Assembly: GCA_035048815.1 (NCBI GenBank)
Contig: JAUCBN010000014.1
Span: 16,103,501-16,167,500 of the forward strand
Reading direction: 5' to 3'
Length of the DNA stretch: 64,000 nucleotides
Origin: Abelmoschus esculentus
Taxonomy: Eukaryota; Streptophyta; Magnoliopsida; Malvales; Malvaceae
Shown here: piece after piece, positions 25,021-35,671 of the stretch
Layout of the letters: every line of letters starts with the position of its first letter
Numbering within the stretch: position 1 is the stretch's first letter
Notes under the pieces: generated by a model
Told to the model about the DNA's origin: nothing
Database searches by the model: none
Seen by the model: the letters and a program-made list of their open reading frames with translations, nothing else
Program-made: the position numbers and the translations under genes

Positions 25021-25962
25021 GTCGTCGGGCCTTTTGATTCATCGGGTCCGACGGACCCGACCCATTCCAAATCCTTTTGATTATAATTTCTAAATAAACT
25101 AAATTAATAATATCTTATTTGGTTTGATATTATAAGATTGTACTTAAAAATAATAAAAAAATCTTAATCTATAAGCTTTAATTTAACTTGATCTAGTAAA
25201 ATTTAATTAAATTTTTATCGTAAAATTTGGGTTTCAAGATAATGAGAACTATTAGTTAAGTTTTTGATCGAATTTAATCAAATTTGGGTTTCAAAATTTA
25301 ATCAAATTTAATCTTAATCTAGAATTATGACATCAAATTAAATTTATTTTATGTTATGTACATAACATAAAATAAATTAATAGTTTATTTCTAACATTAT
25401 GCTAAGTCAGAATAAGATTTTGTTGATATTATATTATATTATATTGGTTTTAAATCAGTTTAAAATTTATTTTTATTTTTAGTACATATCGCTAAAATTA
25501 TAATAATATATTAATTAAGAGAAAAAACCTATTTGTAACAGTCTACTATTTCTTTTTTTTTCTGATTAATATATTATGCCAGAAAAAAATCATAAAAAAA
25601 TATATGATAAAATAACGATTTATAAATAAAATATGATATTAGATATTATTTTATAAAAACAATTAATTTGAATACAAAAATAGTAATATTGCCATAGGTG
25701 ATGTACTATATAGGTAATTTTCTCATAATAAAATTAGTCCAGTGACTCTAAAGTATCTATTTCAAATTTGAAAAAGAGAGATCCGATCCACCGCATCCTC
25801 ACTGAATTTAGGACGGAAAGCAACACAAAGAGATCGGATGTCGCCGCCTTTCATTTGATGGGAGCTTAAACCGCCGCCACCAACACCATCGTCTCTGCCT
25901 GCTGTGTGCATTGGTAGGGTTTTGTTTAAAACTTAGTTACAAATAGAAGAGAAGGGAATAAT
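25021..25962. other. Divergent promoter region of the TGD4-like and WD40-like genes
   Basis: About 940 bp lie between the 5' ends of two divergently transcribed genes. It is AT-rich, contains a perfect 38-bp palindrome at 25341-25378, and becomes GC-richer from about 25780 where the 5' UTR of the right-hand gene probably begins. Confidence 0.5.
25341..25378. repeat. Perfect 38-bp palindrome
   Basis: The left 19 bases AATTTATTTTATGTTATGT are followed directly by their exact reverse complement, with no spacer. The centre is GTAC at 25358-25361. Confidence 0.95.
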
Positions 25963-28900
25963 ATGGACGGGGGCCGGAGAACAGGACTGAGTCCTCGGCC
26001 TTGCAACGGACGGAGAATAATCGCATCGAAGAAAAGACGGAGACTGGATGGGTTCGTTAATAGCGTCAACAAGCTTCAGCGTAGAGAAATCTGCTCGAAA
26101 CGACACCGTGCTTTCTCCATCACCAACGCCCAGGAACGCTTCCGCAATATCCGCTTGCAGGTTCTTTCTAATTTACACATTTAACTGCTTTATTTATTGA
26201 ACAAATTTTGTTCAATATTGAAATTGCAATTAAAGTTATATTTTTTTCATCCTTTCCCTCTTGTTTGCTTAAATCGTATAAATTTTCTGATGTTAAAATT
26301 TGAATATTTCAACCCTAATTGCAAGTTTCTGGAAAGAACAAAAAGGATGCTCTAGATTTGCTCATTAGTGTTCAAATTAGTTCGGTAGTAGATGCATAGC
26401 ATGTTTTCTCCTTTTGTTTGATTGTGGATGTAGGGTTTCATTTGAGGTAGATGCTCAATCTTGCTTCCAAGTTCAAACCGTAGTTTAAAGCCTTTACCTT
26501 TTCCACTTTCCCAGATTAGAATTCAAAGAAATTTCAATATTTAAACGCTAGTTGCAAATTTTTGGAGGGAAGAAAGCATGCTCTGGGTTTGCATAGGTGA
26601 TGTTCAAATTAGTTTAACACAATGTTATCTGTTTTATAGTTTTCTTCTTTCCCCTTGTTCGTTTGTTTAATCACGTGAGAATTCTGCTTAGCTTAAAGTC
26701 GCCTCATTTTCCAATTTTCCTGATTAAAATTTGAATATTTTAACCCTAGTTGCTAATTTTTGGAACAGAACAAAGGATGCTCTAGATTTGCATCAGTTGT
26801 GTTTAATACTTCCTTCCCTAAGCACAATTTTGATTTATTATAGTTTTGCATAACGTACAGGAGGAATATGATACTCATAATCCCAAAGGACATTGTTCGA
26901 CGGTATTGCCATTTTTGATGAAGAGGTCAAAGATTATAGAGATTGTAGCTGCACAAGACATTGTCTTTGCTCTTGCCCAGTCTGGTGTATGTGCAGCATT
27001 TAGCCGAGGTACAACCTGTGTTTCACACGTGGAGGAAATAACTAAAAACAGCACAGACAAGGGAAAAAAGGAAGAAAAAAAACCCTGAGATAAATACACA
27101 AATATATCAAAATCGTTATAACACAAATTATTAACCGGTCAAATTTTAATTATAGAACATCCTAAACACAATAATGACATGAGTAAATACATGAAAGTGA
27201 TAGGAATACACTAATGAACTTTTTATTTTTGTTTTCATCATATAATGAGAATCTTGATGTTCTCTTGTTTTTGGATGCAGAGACTAATCAAAGAATTTGC
27301 TTTCTAAATGTCACTGCTGATGAAGTTATACGAAGCTTGTTTTATAATAAAAACAACGACTCACTTATCACAGTCTCAGTTTACGCGTCAGACAATTTCA
27401 GCTCCTTGAAATGCAGAAGCATGAGGATTGAGTATGTTGATATTTTTTTAACCTCTTTATAACCCTTATCCCAACCTGAGCCCAAATTATTAATTTACTT
27501 TCTTACTGCATCTTGGCGTTGTAATTGGTAATATCAGCTGTTTACTTCTTACTGTTTGATTGACAGGTACATACGGAGAGGTCAACCTGATGCTGGTTTT
27601 GCTCTTTTTGAGTCTGAGTCACTTAAGTGGCCTGGTTTTGTAGAGTTTGATGATGTGAATGGGAAGGTACTCACATATTCTGCACATGATAGGTAAATAC
27701 TCATCCATATGAACGTCCTTTTATGCTGTGCTATAGTAATTGGACCTTTAACTAGATTCATGAGTTTGACATGATTTTGTTTTTCAATCAGCGTATACAA
27801 GGTGTTTGATCTAAAAAATTATACGATGTTATACACTGTATCGGACAGAAATGTTCAAGAGATTAAGATCAGGTAAATCTCCTTTCATGATGGTTAAATA
27901 TTCTTGCTTCAAGAATGAAGATTCATTTATCGATAGAAAGCAAAAAAAGAAAAAAAAAGGATAAACCTTTGTTTTTTTTGTTATTCTTCTGTTTGTTTTA
28001 ATACTTGATAATTCAGTCCCATTTTGATTGTAGCTTTTACTACTTGCTTTCTGCTTCCAAATAATGGATAGTGAAAGTTGGAACAAAACACTGATTGTTG
28101 CAAAATTGTTCTACACATACTCCATTTTAATCTCCCAGGAAATTATAGTTTCTTTAATAATTCAGTAGTATTTTCAGTCCAAAAGCTTTCACTTTTCTCC
28201 TTTCCGAAGCAAATAGCGAGTACTGAAAGTAACAATCAAATGGTGCTTTGTTTGCTTTTAATGATGTCACTTCGTGTAATCTTTATCGTTTTTTGGCAGT
28301 CCTGGGATCATGTTATTGATTTTCACTAAAGTTGGTGGCCATGTTCCACTTAAGATTCTCTCAATAGAGGATGGTACTGTTCTAAAATCTTTTAGCCATC
28401 TTCTTCACCGGAACAAGAAGGTGGATTTCATCGAACAGTTCAATGAAAAGCTTCTCGTGAAACAAGAAAGTGAAAACCTCCAGATTCTTGATGTGAGTAC
28501 TTTTTTCATATATTGCAATCTTATCCGTCTGTTAAGCCTTAAAATAAACTATTCTGCAATTTTACAGGTCTGCAATTCTGAGATAACAGAAGTTAGCAAA
28601 AGTGACCCCATCAGCATTTATATTTCTGTATGAAAACCAGTTATTCCTTACATTCAGAAACCGGAGAGTGGCTGTTTGGAACTTCCGTGGAGAACTCGTA
28701 ACCTCATTTGAAGACCACCTTCTGTGTCATCCCGACTGCAATACTAATAATATATACATTACAAGTGATCAGGATCTCATCATCTCTTATTGCAAGGCTG
28801 ATTCTGGTGATCCATTGTCTGAAGGAAATGGTTCGTATTTTCTGTCTTAAAATTAATTTGTAGAAAATACTGCAATGAAACATGGATTTAAATCCTTATC

Positions 28901-29320
28901 CTGTATACTTACAGAAAAATGAAGAATCGGAATAATATAGGATTTAGCTTGTCGGTTCGATGTACTGCTTCCAGTAGAAACCAGCAGCATTAAAAGAATA
29001 CCAAATATATTATACATTGAATTTAACGCATGGTTTTCTTTTACCATTGATGTTTATAACCCTGGTGTGTAGCAGGTTCCATTAATATCAGCAACATATT
29101 GACTGGGAAATGCCTTGCTAAAATAAGAGCAAGCATCGAAAAACAATGCAGCTGTGTCGTTGAGTGCGGATGCAGCTGTAAGCAGCAGAGCACCATATCC
29201 AGAATTAGAAGCACAGTAGCGGAAGCATTGGAAGACATAACCGCTCTTTTTTACGACGAAGAGCGCAACGAGATTTATACAGGTAATGGTCACGGTCTAG
29301 TTCACGTGTGGTCTAACTGA
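25963..29320 (+). pseudogene. Conserved plant WD40-type gene broken by a frameshift
   Basis: Eight exons: 25963-26160, 26861-27008, 27281-27431, 27567-27692, 27792-27872, 28300-28492, 28568-28830 and 29073 (or 29076)-29320. The protein belongs to a conserved plant transducin/WD40-like family of unknown role. Recognisable segments are LQRREICSKRHRAFS, EEYDTHNPKGHC, IIEIVAAQDIVFALAQSGV, DEVIRSLFYNKNNDSLITV, YIRRGQPDAGFALFESES, SIEDGTVLKSFSHLLHRNKK, RRVAVWNFRGELVTSFEDH, NISNILTGKCLAKI and NEIYTGNGHGLVHVWSN. Exon 7 enters in one frame (ILD-VCNSEITEVSKS) but leaves in another (TPSAFIFLYENQLFLTF). The shift is at about 28602-28605 and looks like loss of 8 nt relative to the family, from memory. Translation would stop at a TGA near 28631, removing about the last third. 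It is either a recent pseudogene or a base error in this assembly. Confidence 0.75.
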
Positions 29321-30573
29321 GGTTTTATGTACTTTTAGTAGCTGGAGGTTGATTTGGCTGTGCTTGTGAACGAGTACCAGTCTGAAACTGTACCATTAAT
29401 GTTACCACATTAATTCATTTAGGGTCTGTTTGATTGGTGTAATTCACGTAATGGAAATACGTTTTTATCATTTTCCAGTGTTTGGTTGGCTCAAAGTGCC
29501 ATTTTCCCATAAGTGCATAGTTTCAGTTTGAGGATCAATTTGACATTGTTAAGTTTGTAGACCTAGGGTGAGCAAAACACGACTCGATTTGAAAAAATCG
29601 AATAATTTGACTTGAGGTAAAAGTACTTGATTCCTCTCCACTCGATTTGAAATCTTATAAATTCAAGTTGATTTGAAAATTTTAAATAAAATTTAAGTTG
29701 TAAATAAAAATTTGAATAACTCAAAATTTTTAGTAATTCGAGAATTTAAATTCGTGACGAGTTTATATGTAAAATTATGAATATATATTTTATCTGATTA
29801 GTGAAAATCGTTTAAATTATAATTAAAATTGTATTATAATATAATAAATAATTATAATTAGTTTTTTATAAGAACTTGAAAACTTAACTCGAATTTCTTC
29901 AATTCGATTCAACTCAAAATTTTTTTAATGAAAGTTCGAACTATAAAATTAAACTCGTCAACTCAAATAACTTATTTTTTTTAACTCAACTCGATCGAAC
30001 ACTCACCCCTATATAGATCAGTTTAAGTATTAAGCAACATGTAACACACATATAAAAGTTAAAGGAGACAATTTGCAAAGAACAATGACTCTGGATTAAA
30101 TCGTACCGATATGATATTTAGTTATTGAAAAATCTCAAAACACGAGTAAACAAAGAGTGTATAACTACATGAGAAACTATACCAATACAAACTATTGAAT
30201 ATTGATACGAAAAAAGTATCATTATATAAAATTTATTTTTCACACTTTTAACTATTTTAAAACTATTTAAATATATCGAAAACCCTTTAAAATTATTTTT
30301 TTTCAAGTTAATGAACTTCTAAATTATTTTTTAAAATTAGGATAAATGAAACCTCTCCATTGTTTAAAAAACTTACTTTATCCAAAAAAAAAAAATCTAA
30401 CGAAAACATATAATTTAAAAATTTATTTATAATTAAACCATAAAACTAATTACTGAAACACACTAAACCTATATCCCTCCCTAAAAAAAACTAAACTTAC
30501 ATCCTATATTCATGAGTCATATCCATCACCTTGGCCTAGGTAACATACAAGGGCAAACTATTGAAGCAGAGGT
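29321..30573. other. Intergenic region with dispersed AT-rich repeat
   Basis: The 3' flank of the WD40-type gene is followed by a repeat-like stretch (about 29565-30012) rich in AACTCGAATT-type motifs. I see no coding exon. Confidence 0.5.
29565..30012. repeat. Dispersed AT-rich repeat, copy 1
   Basis: The stretch contains TTTAAATAAAATTTAAGTTG and repeated ACTCGAATTT/AATTCGA motifs. Similar strings occur near 14520-14630, 32720-32870, 33385-33460 and 59460-59590, which suggests a degraded repeat family rather than simple AT bias. Its ends are not defined. Confidence 0.5.
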
Positions 30574-31638
30574 CTACTTAACATCAACTACAACATCAGC
30601 TGAGCCTTCCAACAGCTTCACCACCGCAGACATGGAAGGCCTCTTGGCATATTCAGTCTTCAAACACCATGCAGCAACCTTCATCGTCTCCACAACGCCG
30701 GCCGCATTCGACCGCATGTCATTGCTGCACTTGTCGACTAAGTCCACGAGTCGTCCTTCTTCTTGCTTTCTCTTAAAAAGTCCTAATAAATGCCTGTCTT
30801 CCTCACGTTGTGATCCATCAACGTTTCGCCGTCCGCACAAAATCTCTAGGACCACGATACCGAAACTATAGACATCTGCTTTCTCGGTCACAACCGAGAT
30901 TAACCATTCCGGAGCCACGTAACCCGGTGTTCCCCTCATAGTTTGGTCTTTTCCGATTAGTTTCGATAACCCGAAATCCGAAATTTTCGCATTGAAATTC
31001 TGGTCTAAAAGGATGTTTTCAGGTTTGATGTCCAAGTGGATTATCTTCTGGTTGCTATCCTCATGAAGATAAGCTAGTCCTTTAGCTATGTCTAAGATTA
31101 TATTCTTCCTAGTCTGCCAACCAAGAGCAAGACCATGGTTCTCGTTGAAGATCCATTGCTCCAACGATCCATTAGCCATGAACTCGTAAACTAAAAACCT
31201 ATTGAATTTTTCAGCACAAAATCCAACCAAACGTACCAAGTTGAAATGGCGTATGCTACCGATCATCCGAACTCCATCCACGAAGGACTCGTTAACCGGA
31301 CCGAACCCATCGAGGTGCTTCACCGCAACATCAATACCCGAAGGCAGTGTCCCACGGAAAACCGAGCCAAACCCTCCTTCACCAATCTTGTTGCTGAAGT
31401 GCTTGGTGATGTTCTTCAACTCTTGGTAAGAGAATCGAGTTGGAAGACCATCTTCCGTGACTTTTGTGAACCCTTTCTTAAACAATCTAAAGATCAAGCC
31501 TCCTGAAATCATTACAACAATGAAAGCAGACATGATCAGAAGATGACGTTCAACGAGTATTCCCAGACCGATAGATGTGGTTAGTAGAATCAGAAGTGTG
31601 GTCAATAGGAAGTAGCAACGGGGACTCATTTCCATCAT
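30574..31638 (-). CDS. Receptor-like kinase without an ectodomain, SD2-5/LRK10L-like
   Basis: A single exon encodes 354 residues from ATG at 31638. There are two hydrophobic segments (about residues 8-28 and 33-50), a short juxtamembrane part, then a full Ser/Thr kinase domain: GEGGFGSVFRG (about 86-96), VAVKHL lysine at about 107, HLDIKPENILL (about 199-210), DFGLSKLIG and an activation segment GTPGYVAPEWL. The catalytic loop reads HLD, so this is a non-RD kinase, the type common among immune receptors. Its closest families (G-type lectin SD2-5 and LRK10-like kinases) normally carry a large extracellular domain. None is encoded in the next 4 kb upstream. The tail ends at VVVDVK, shorter than usual. 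It may be a truncated paralogue. An acceptor-like CCCTGCAG lies just upstream of the ATG, so a 5' UTR intron is possible. Confidence 0.85.
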   Translation of the reverse strand: MMEMSPRCYFLLTTLLILLTTSIGLGILVERHLLIMSAFIVVMISGGLIFRLFKKGFTKVTEDGLPTRFSYQELKNITKHFSNKIGEGGFGSVFRGTLPSGIDVAVKHLDGFGPVNESFVDGVRMIGSIRHFNLVRLVGFCAEKFNRFLVYEFMANGSLEQWIFNENHGLALGWQTRKNIILDIAKGLAYLHEDSNQKIIHLDIKPENILLDQNFNAKISDFGLSKLIGKDQTMRGTPGYVAPEWLISVVTEKADVYSFGIVVLEILCGRRNVDGSQREEDRHLLGLFKRKQEEGRLVDLVDKCSNDMRSNAAGVVETMKVAAWCLKTEYAKRPSMSAVVKLLEGSADVVVDVK

Positions 31639-32119
31639 CGTATGTCAGCGCAGCCTGCAGGGAAAGAGTAAATTAGTTGCAACAATGGTGTCAAAACACT
31701 ACACTTATATAAACTAGTAATAGATATTTTTACGATAACGATATCGGTACATCAAATATTAACTCATTCGATATAAGATATTTTTTTAAAAACAGCCATG
31801 GAAGGGAAGAAAAGTCTGTCATACAAGCTATAAGGGTAAGTAGCTGTCAAAAGGTGATCAAAATCAGTGTAAACTTTTTATCTGCCAAAGGTTTGCTTTT
31901 CGTGGACAATTTATTTCAGTCGTGTTGCATTGGTCGGATGGAGGAAAAAAAAAACATTTTCGTAGAAGTCAATCCATTGGAGCTTTTCATAGATTTGAGG
32001 TAATGATTTTAAGAACATGATAATTTCCCTTTTTTCTTACAAGACCGGTTATAAGACAAACAAAAATCCTCAGTTTCTTTTCTGTGTCTCTTTTGTATTT
32101 TTTTAAAAATTGAATTTTA

Positions 32120-32245
32120 AACTATAAACCCTTATTTTCTATATTCTAAATCCTAAACCTTACACCCTAAAAAATACACCCTACCCTTAATTCCTTAAAC
32201 CTTAACTAAAACCCTTAACCTACAACCCTAAACCTTCTATTTGAA
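32120..32245. repeat. Degenerate CCCTAAA-like stretch
   Basis: Imperfect repeats of the type AAACCCTTA, AACCTTACACCC and CCCTAAACC run for about 125 bp. They resemble worn plant telomere-type repeats, but the unit is irregular, so chance low complexity is possible. Confidence 0.4.
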
Positions 32246-34359
32246 GTAGGAGCATAAATGAAAGCATGGGAAAGGGACAAATAATTTGGGTTCCTATAAA
32301 ACATGTTTCTGCATGGTCCATCAGTATTCCTATTTTGCCTTTTTCAAAAATATATATATATATAACTAATTTGGTTTGACCCGATCAAATAATACAAACA
32401 CTTGATAGATTTGTGTTTAAAAAAATCTTATTATACGAATAAAAATCTTATTCTCTTTTTTATGTTTATATATATATATATTATATTTAATATTAAATTT
32501 TATATTTTAATTTTAAAAATTAAAATTTTAAAAATAAATATTTTATTTTAAATCTTAAAATTAAATTATAATTTTAAAGTTCAGGTATAAATTTTAAAAT
32601 TATTTTTTTAATATTAAGACAAAGTATCAAAAATATAAAAGATTTATATTAGTATTTTATACTATTCATTGTAATTCAATCAGGAGTGTGTAAAACTTGG
32701 CTCTATTTGGAAAAAAAATGACACAATAAAACTTAATTTGATTCGAGCCATAATTTTATAAACTCAATTCAGTAAAAAAATTAAATAAAGTTTAAGTTAT
32801 AAAATAAGATTGAATAACTTAAAAATTATAATAATTAATCGATTAATTTTTAAATTCGAATTGAGACCCTTAACTCTGTCCTATATATATATATCACATA
32901 TGAAAAAGGCATAATGCCAAAAATTGTCCTTGATGTTTGATTGAATAGTCACTAGTTTGGTCCTTATTTTTTTAAGTAATTTAACTCAATAATTTATTTT
33001 GGGTCAAAATATACGGATGAAGACTATTAGTCATTGATGATAAACAAGTTAAAATGACTTGACACGATGAGATATCAGAAGAAAAATATTTTATAAAAAA
33101 AAATAAAATTACTTTTTACTCACGTGTCATTCTGTAAAGACAACATATTTGTTTATATGACATTGGTATCGCGACGCGCACTGTCATATAAGTTTATCAC
33201 GTCCTTTTATTTCATTTATCATCAATATACTAATAGTTTTTATCTACAGAATGATCATTTTGATCCAAAATAAAATATTGAGGGTTAAATTACTTTAAAA
33301 ATAATATGTACTAAATAACTATACAGTTAAATATTAGGAACACTTATTAATATTATGCCTATAAAAAAATATGAATGTATATGTACATCGACTAAAAATT
33401 TAAATAAAACTTAAATTATAAAATAATAAATATAATTTAAATAACTAAAAAATTTCATTGATTCAAAATTTTGATTTATTCTCAAAATAAAATCTAAAAC
33501 TTTAATCCTAATTCTAACCCCTAAAATAAAAACTTTAAATTTAAAATATAATTATAAACTTTAAATTTTAAATCTAACTCTTAAACTTTAAATCACAACT
33601 TAAATATACGAATTTTTCTTTCCTCTCTAACTTCAGCTTATTGAAACCAACAGTTATAGGAAAATATATTGTTATAGGAATAAAATTACATCCAAAAAAT
33701 ATAATGATAAGTATATTACTTAATAAAAGTTAAAAAAATAATATTTTGTTAGAATTTAATTTATTATCTTCTTTAAAAAACTTAACGTATGCTATATTAA
33801 TTATAATTATAATAATACATTTATTTAATTTTTATGTTAGATCAATACAATTATTTATATTAAAAACATAAATAATGTCACGTCGACAATTGATTTTATA
33901 AAAAATAAAATAAATTAAATCAGAATTGAACTTTGTGTATTATACAATAGACCAAAGATCGTGTATATTTTTTATAACTAGATATAATGTCAAACATAGA
34001 ATACTAAATTTTTTAAAATTATAATCAACAATCAATTAATTTAACGGGTATGACATAAAATCTTTTAAATACTGTCAGAGATTTAAATTCTGATGTTGTA
34101 AATAAAAAAATAAACTGATAAGGTCATCCCGTATTACATATTTACTAAAACCATTTTAGATTAGTCAATTAATAAATCTGATATACGTAGTTAAAACTTA
34201 AAACCTTACAGTTACTATACAATTAAGACTTGATTAGCGATGTATTATTATACTTATATACATATTATATATAGTATTATACATTTCATATATAGTATAA
34301 ATTTTATATATAAAATATCACCTGATTAAAGGGAAGAAAATAAAATCTTTCGTCATGTT

Positions 34360-34425
34360 TTCTTGAGGAGTTAAACCCATGACCTTGAGCATGGGTGGAC
34401 AATACCCAAACCATTAAACCAAACT
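34360..34425 (-). mobile_element. Possible SINE head derived from a tRNA
   Basis: On the minus strand TTTGGTTTAATGGTTTGGG resembles an RNA polymerase III A box (TGGTTTAATGG). It is followed about 30 nt later by AAGGTCATGGGTTTAACTCC, which resembles a B box (GGTTCRANTCC) in the setting seen in plant SINEs. The 3' tail is not defined. Confidence 0.35.
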
Positions 34426-34543
34426 GAATTTTGTAATAAAAATCCCTATAACATATATTTAACATATACTATTTATGAAAATAGAATAGAGTAAATATAA
34501 TGTAAGAGATTTAAATCTAATTTAATAAAAATAAACATAATAC

Positions 34544-35014
34544 TTGATATTAAATATACGAATAAAAATATTTGGATATTCAAAAAAATTTAATATTAAA
34601 TATATAAATAAAAATATTTAAATAAAAATCATATATATTCGAATATTTGGATTTTAAATATTCGAATAAAAAAATTGGATATTCAAATAAAAATATTTGA
34701 ATAATAAATATACAAATAAAAATATTCAAATAAAAAATATTTGGATATTCAAATAAAAATCATAAATATTTTTATTCAAACATTTGAATAAAAATCATAA
34801 GTATTTGAATATTTTTATTCGGATATTTATTATACAAATATTTTTATTTTATATTTATTATTCAAATATTTTTATTTGAATATCCGGTTTTTTATTCGAA
34901 TATTTAAAATCCAAATATTTTATTTAAATAATTTTAAATTCAAATATTCAAATATTTATAATTTTATTTAAATATTTATTATAAAAATATTTTAATTTGT
35001 ATATTTAATATCAA
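34544..35014. repeat. Long imperfect inverted repeat of about 470 bp
   Basis: The left half (from TTGATATTAAATATAC) is mirrored by the right half (to GTATATTTAATATCAA), with the turn near 34785. Both arms are made of degenerate units such as AAATATTTGGATATTCAAAT. No clear target duplication was found, so whether it is a mobile element is open. Confidence 0.7.
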
Positions 35015-35671
35015 AAAATTTTGAACACAAAATTAAATGCATACAAAAACTTACCATATCTTATCATATTTGTTTGGTAAGTGGCAACCTTGTTATTAGG
35101 GTGATTCAAAGATTTTGGGGGTCTGTGCCATATATTAAAACGTGGCTCTTAGAAACAACTGTCCATAACTTTTACTAGTTCTAAAAATGTGGCCTTTAAA
35201 AGCATTTATCCTTTTTAGGGGTCTCTGCATGATCGTTTTTATTGCGTATGTTTAAAATCTAATTAGTTTTATAGAAACAATAGTAATATAAATAAACAAT
35301 AAGATTATATAATTAATTATCACATTTAAGAAACAAATATAACGTTTTAACTATTATAATTCATATTTCTTAAGATAATTTTTAAAATTTTTACGATAAA
35401 TTTCAAGATTAATATAATCTATCAAAATTTTGGAACCTCTTTTTTAGGGGACCTGTACAATCTTTCCTATTACATTTATCCAAAACTTTACCGTTTTGTA
35501 CAATCCTTCCTATTATGCTTATCTAAAACCACACTGCTTATTATATATATATATATATGTTTGATTATATAATCTAAAAAGTGTAGAGTAAAACAGGTAG
35601 TAAATACACATAATTTTTCTAGGAAGATTTAGCTTTAGCTTTTGATTTTAGACTGAGAATATAAAGATAAA

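Larger units (their letters stand above)
31639..35671. other. Repeat-rich gene-free region
   Basis: About 4 kb of very AT-rich DNA with no reading frame I can assign. It contains a degenerate CCCTAAA-like stretch (32120-32245), two stretches related to the dispersed AT-rich repeat (near 32720 and 33385), a tRNA-like SINE fragment (about 34360-34425, minus strand) and a long inverted repeat (34544-35014). The last ~150 bp before 35672 should hold the acetyl-CoA synthetase promoter and 5' UTR. Confidence 0.55.

Noticed and set aside
32120..32245. True interstitial telomere array
   Set aside because: CCCTAAA-like units are present but irregular, with no run of perfect copies, so only a degenerate stretch is reported.
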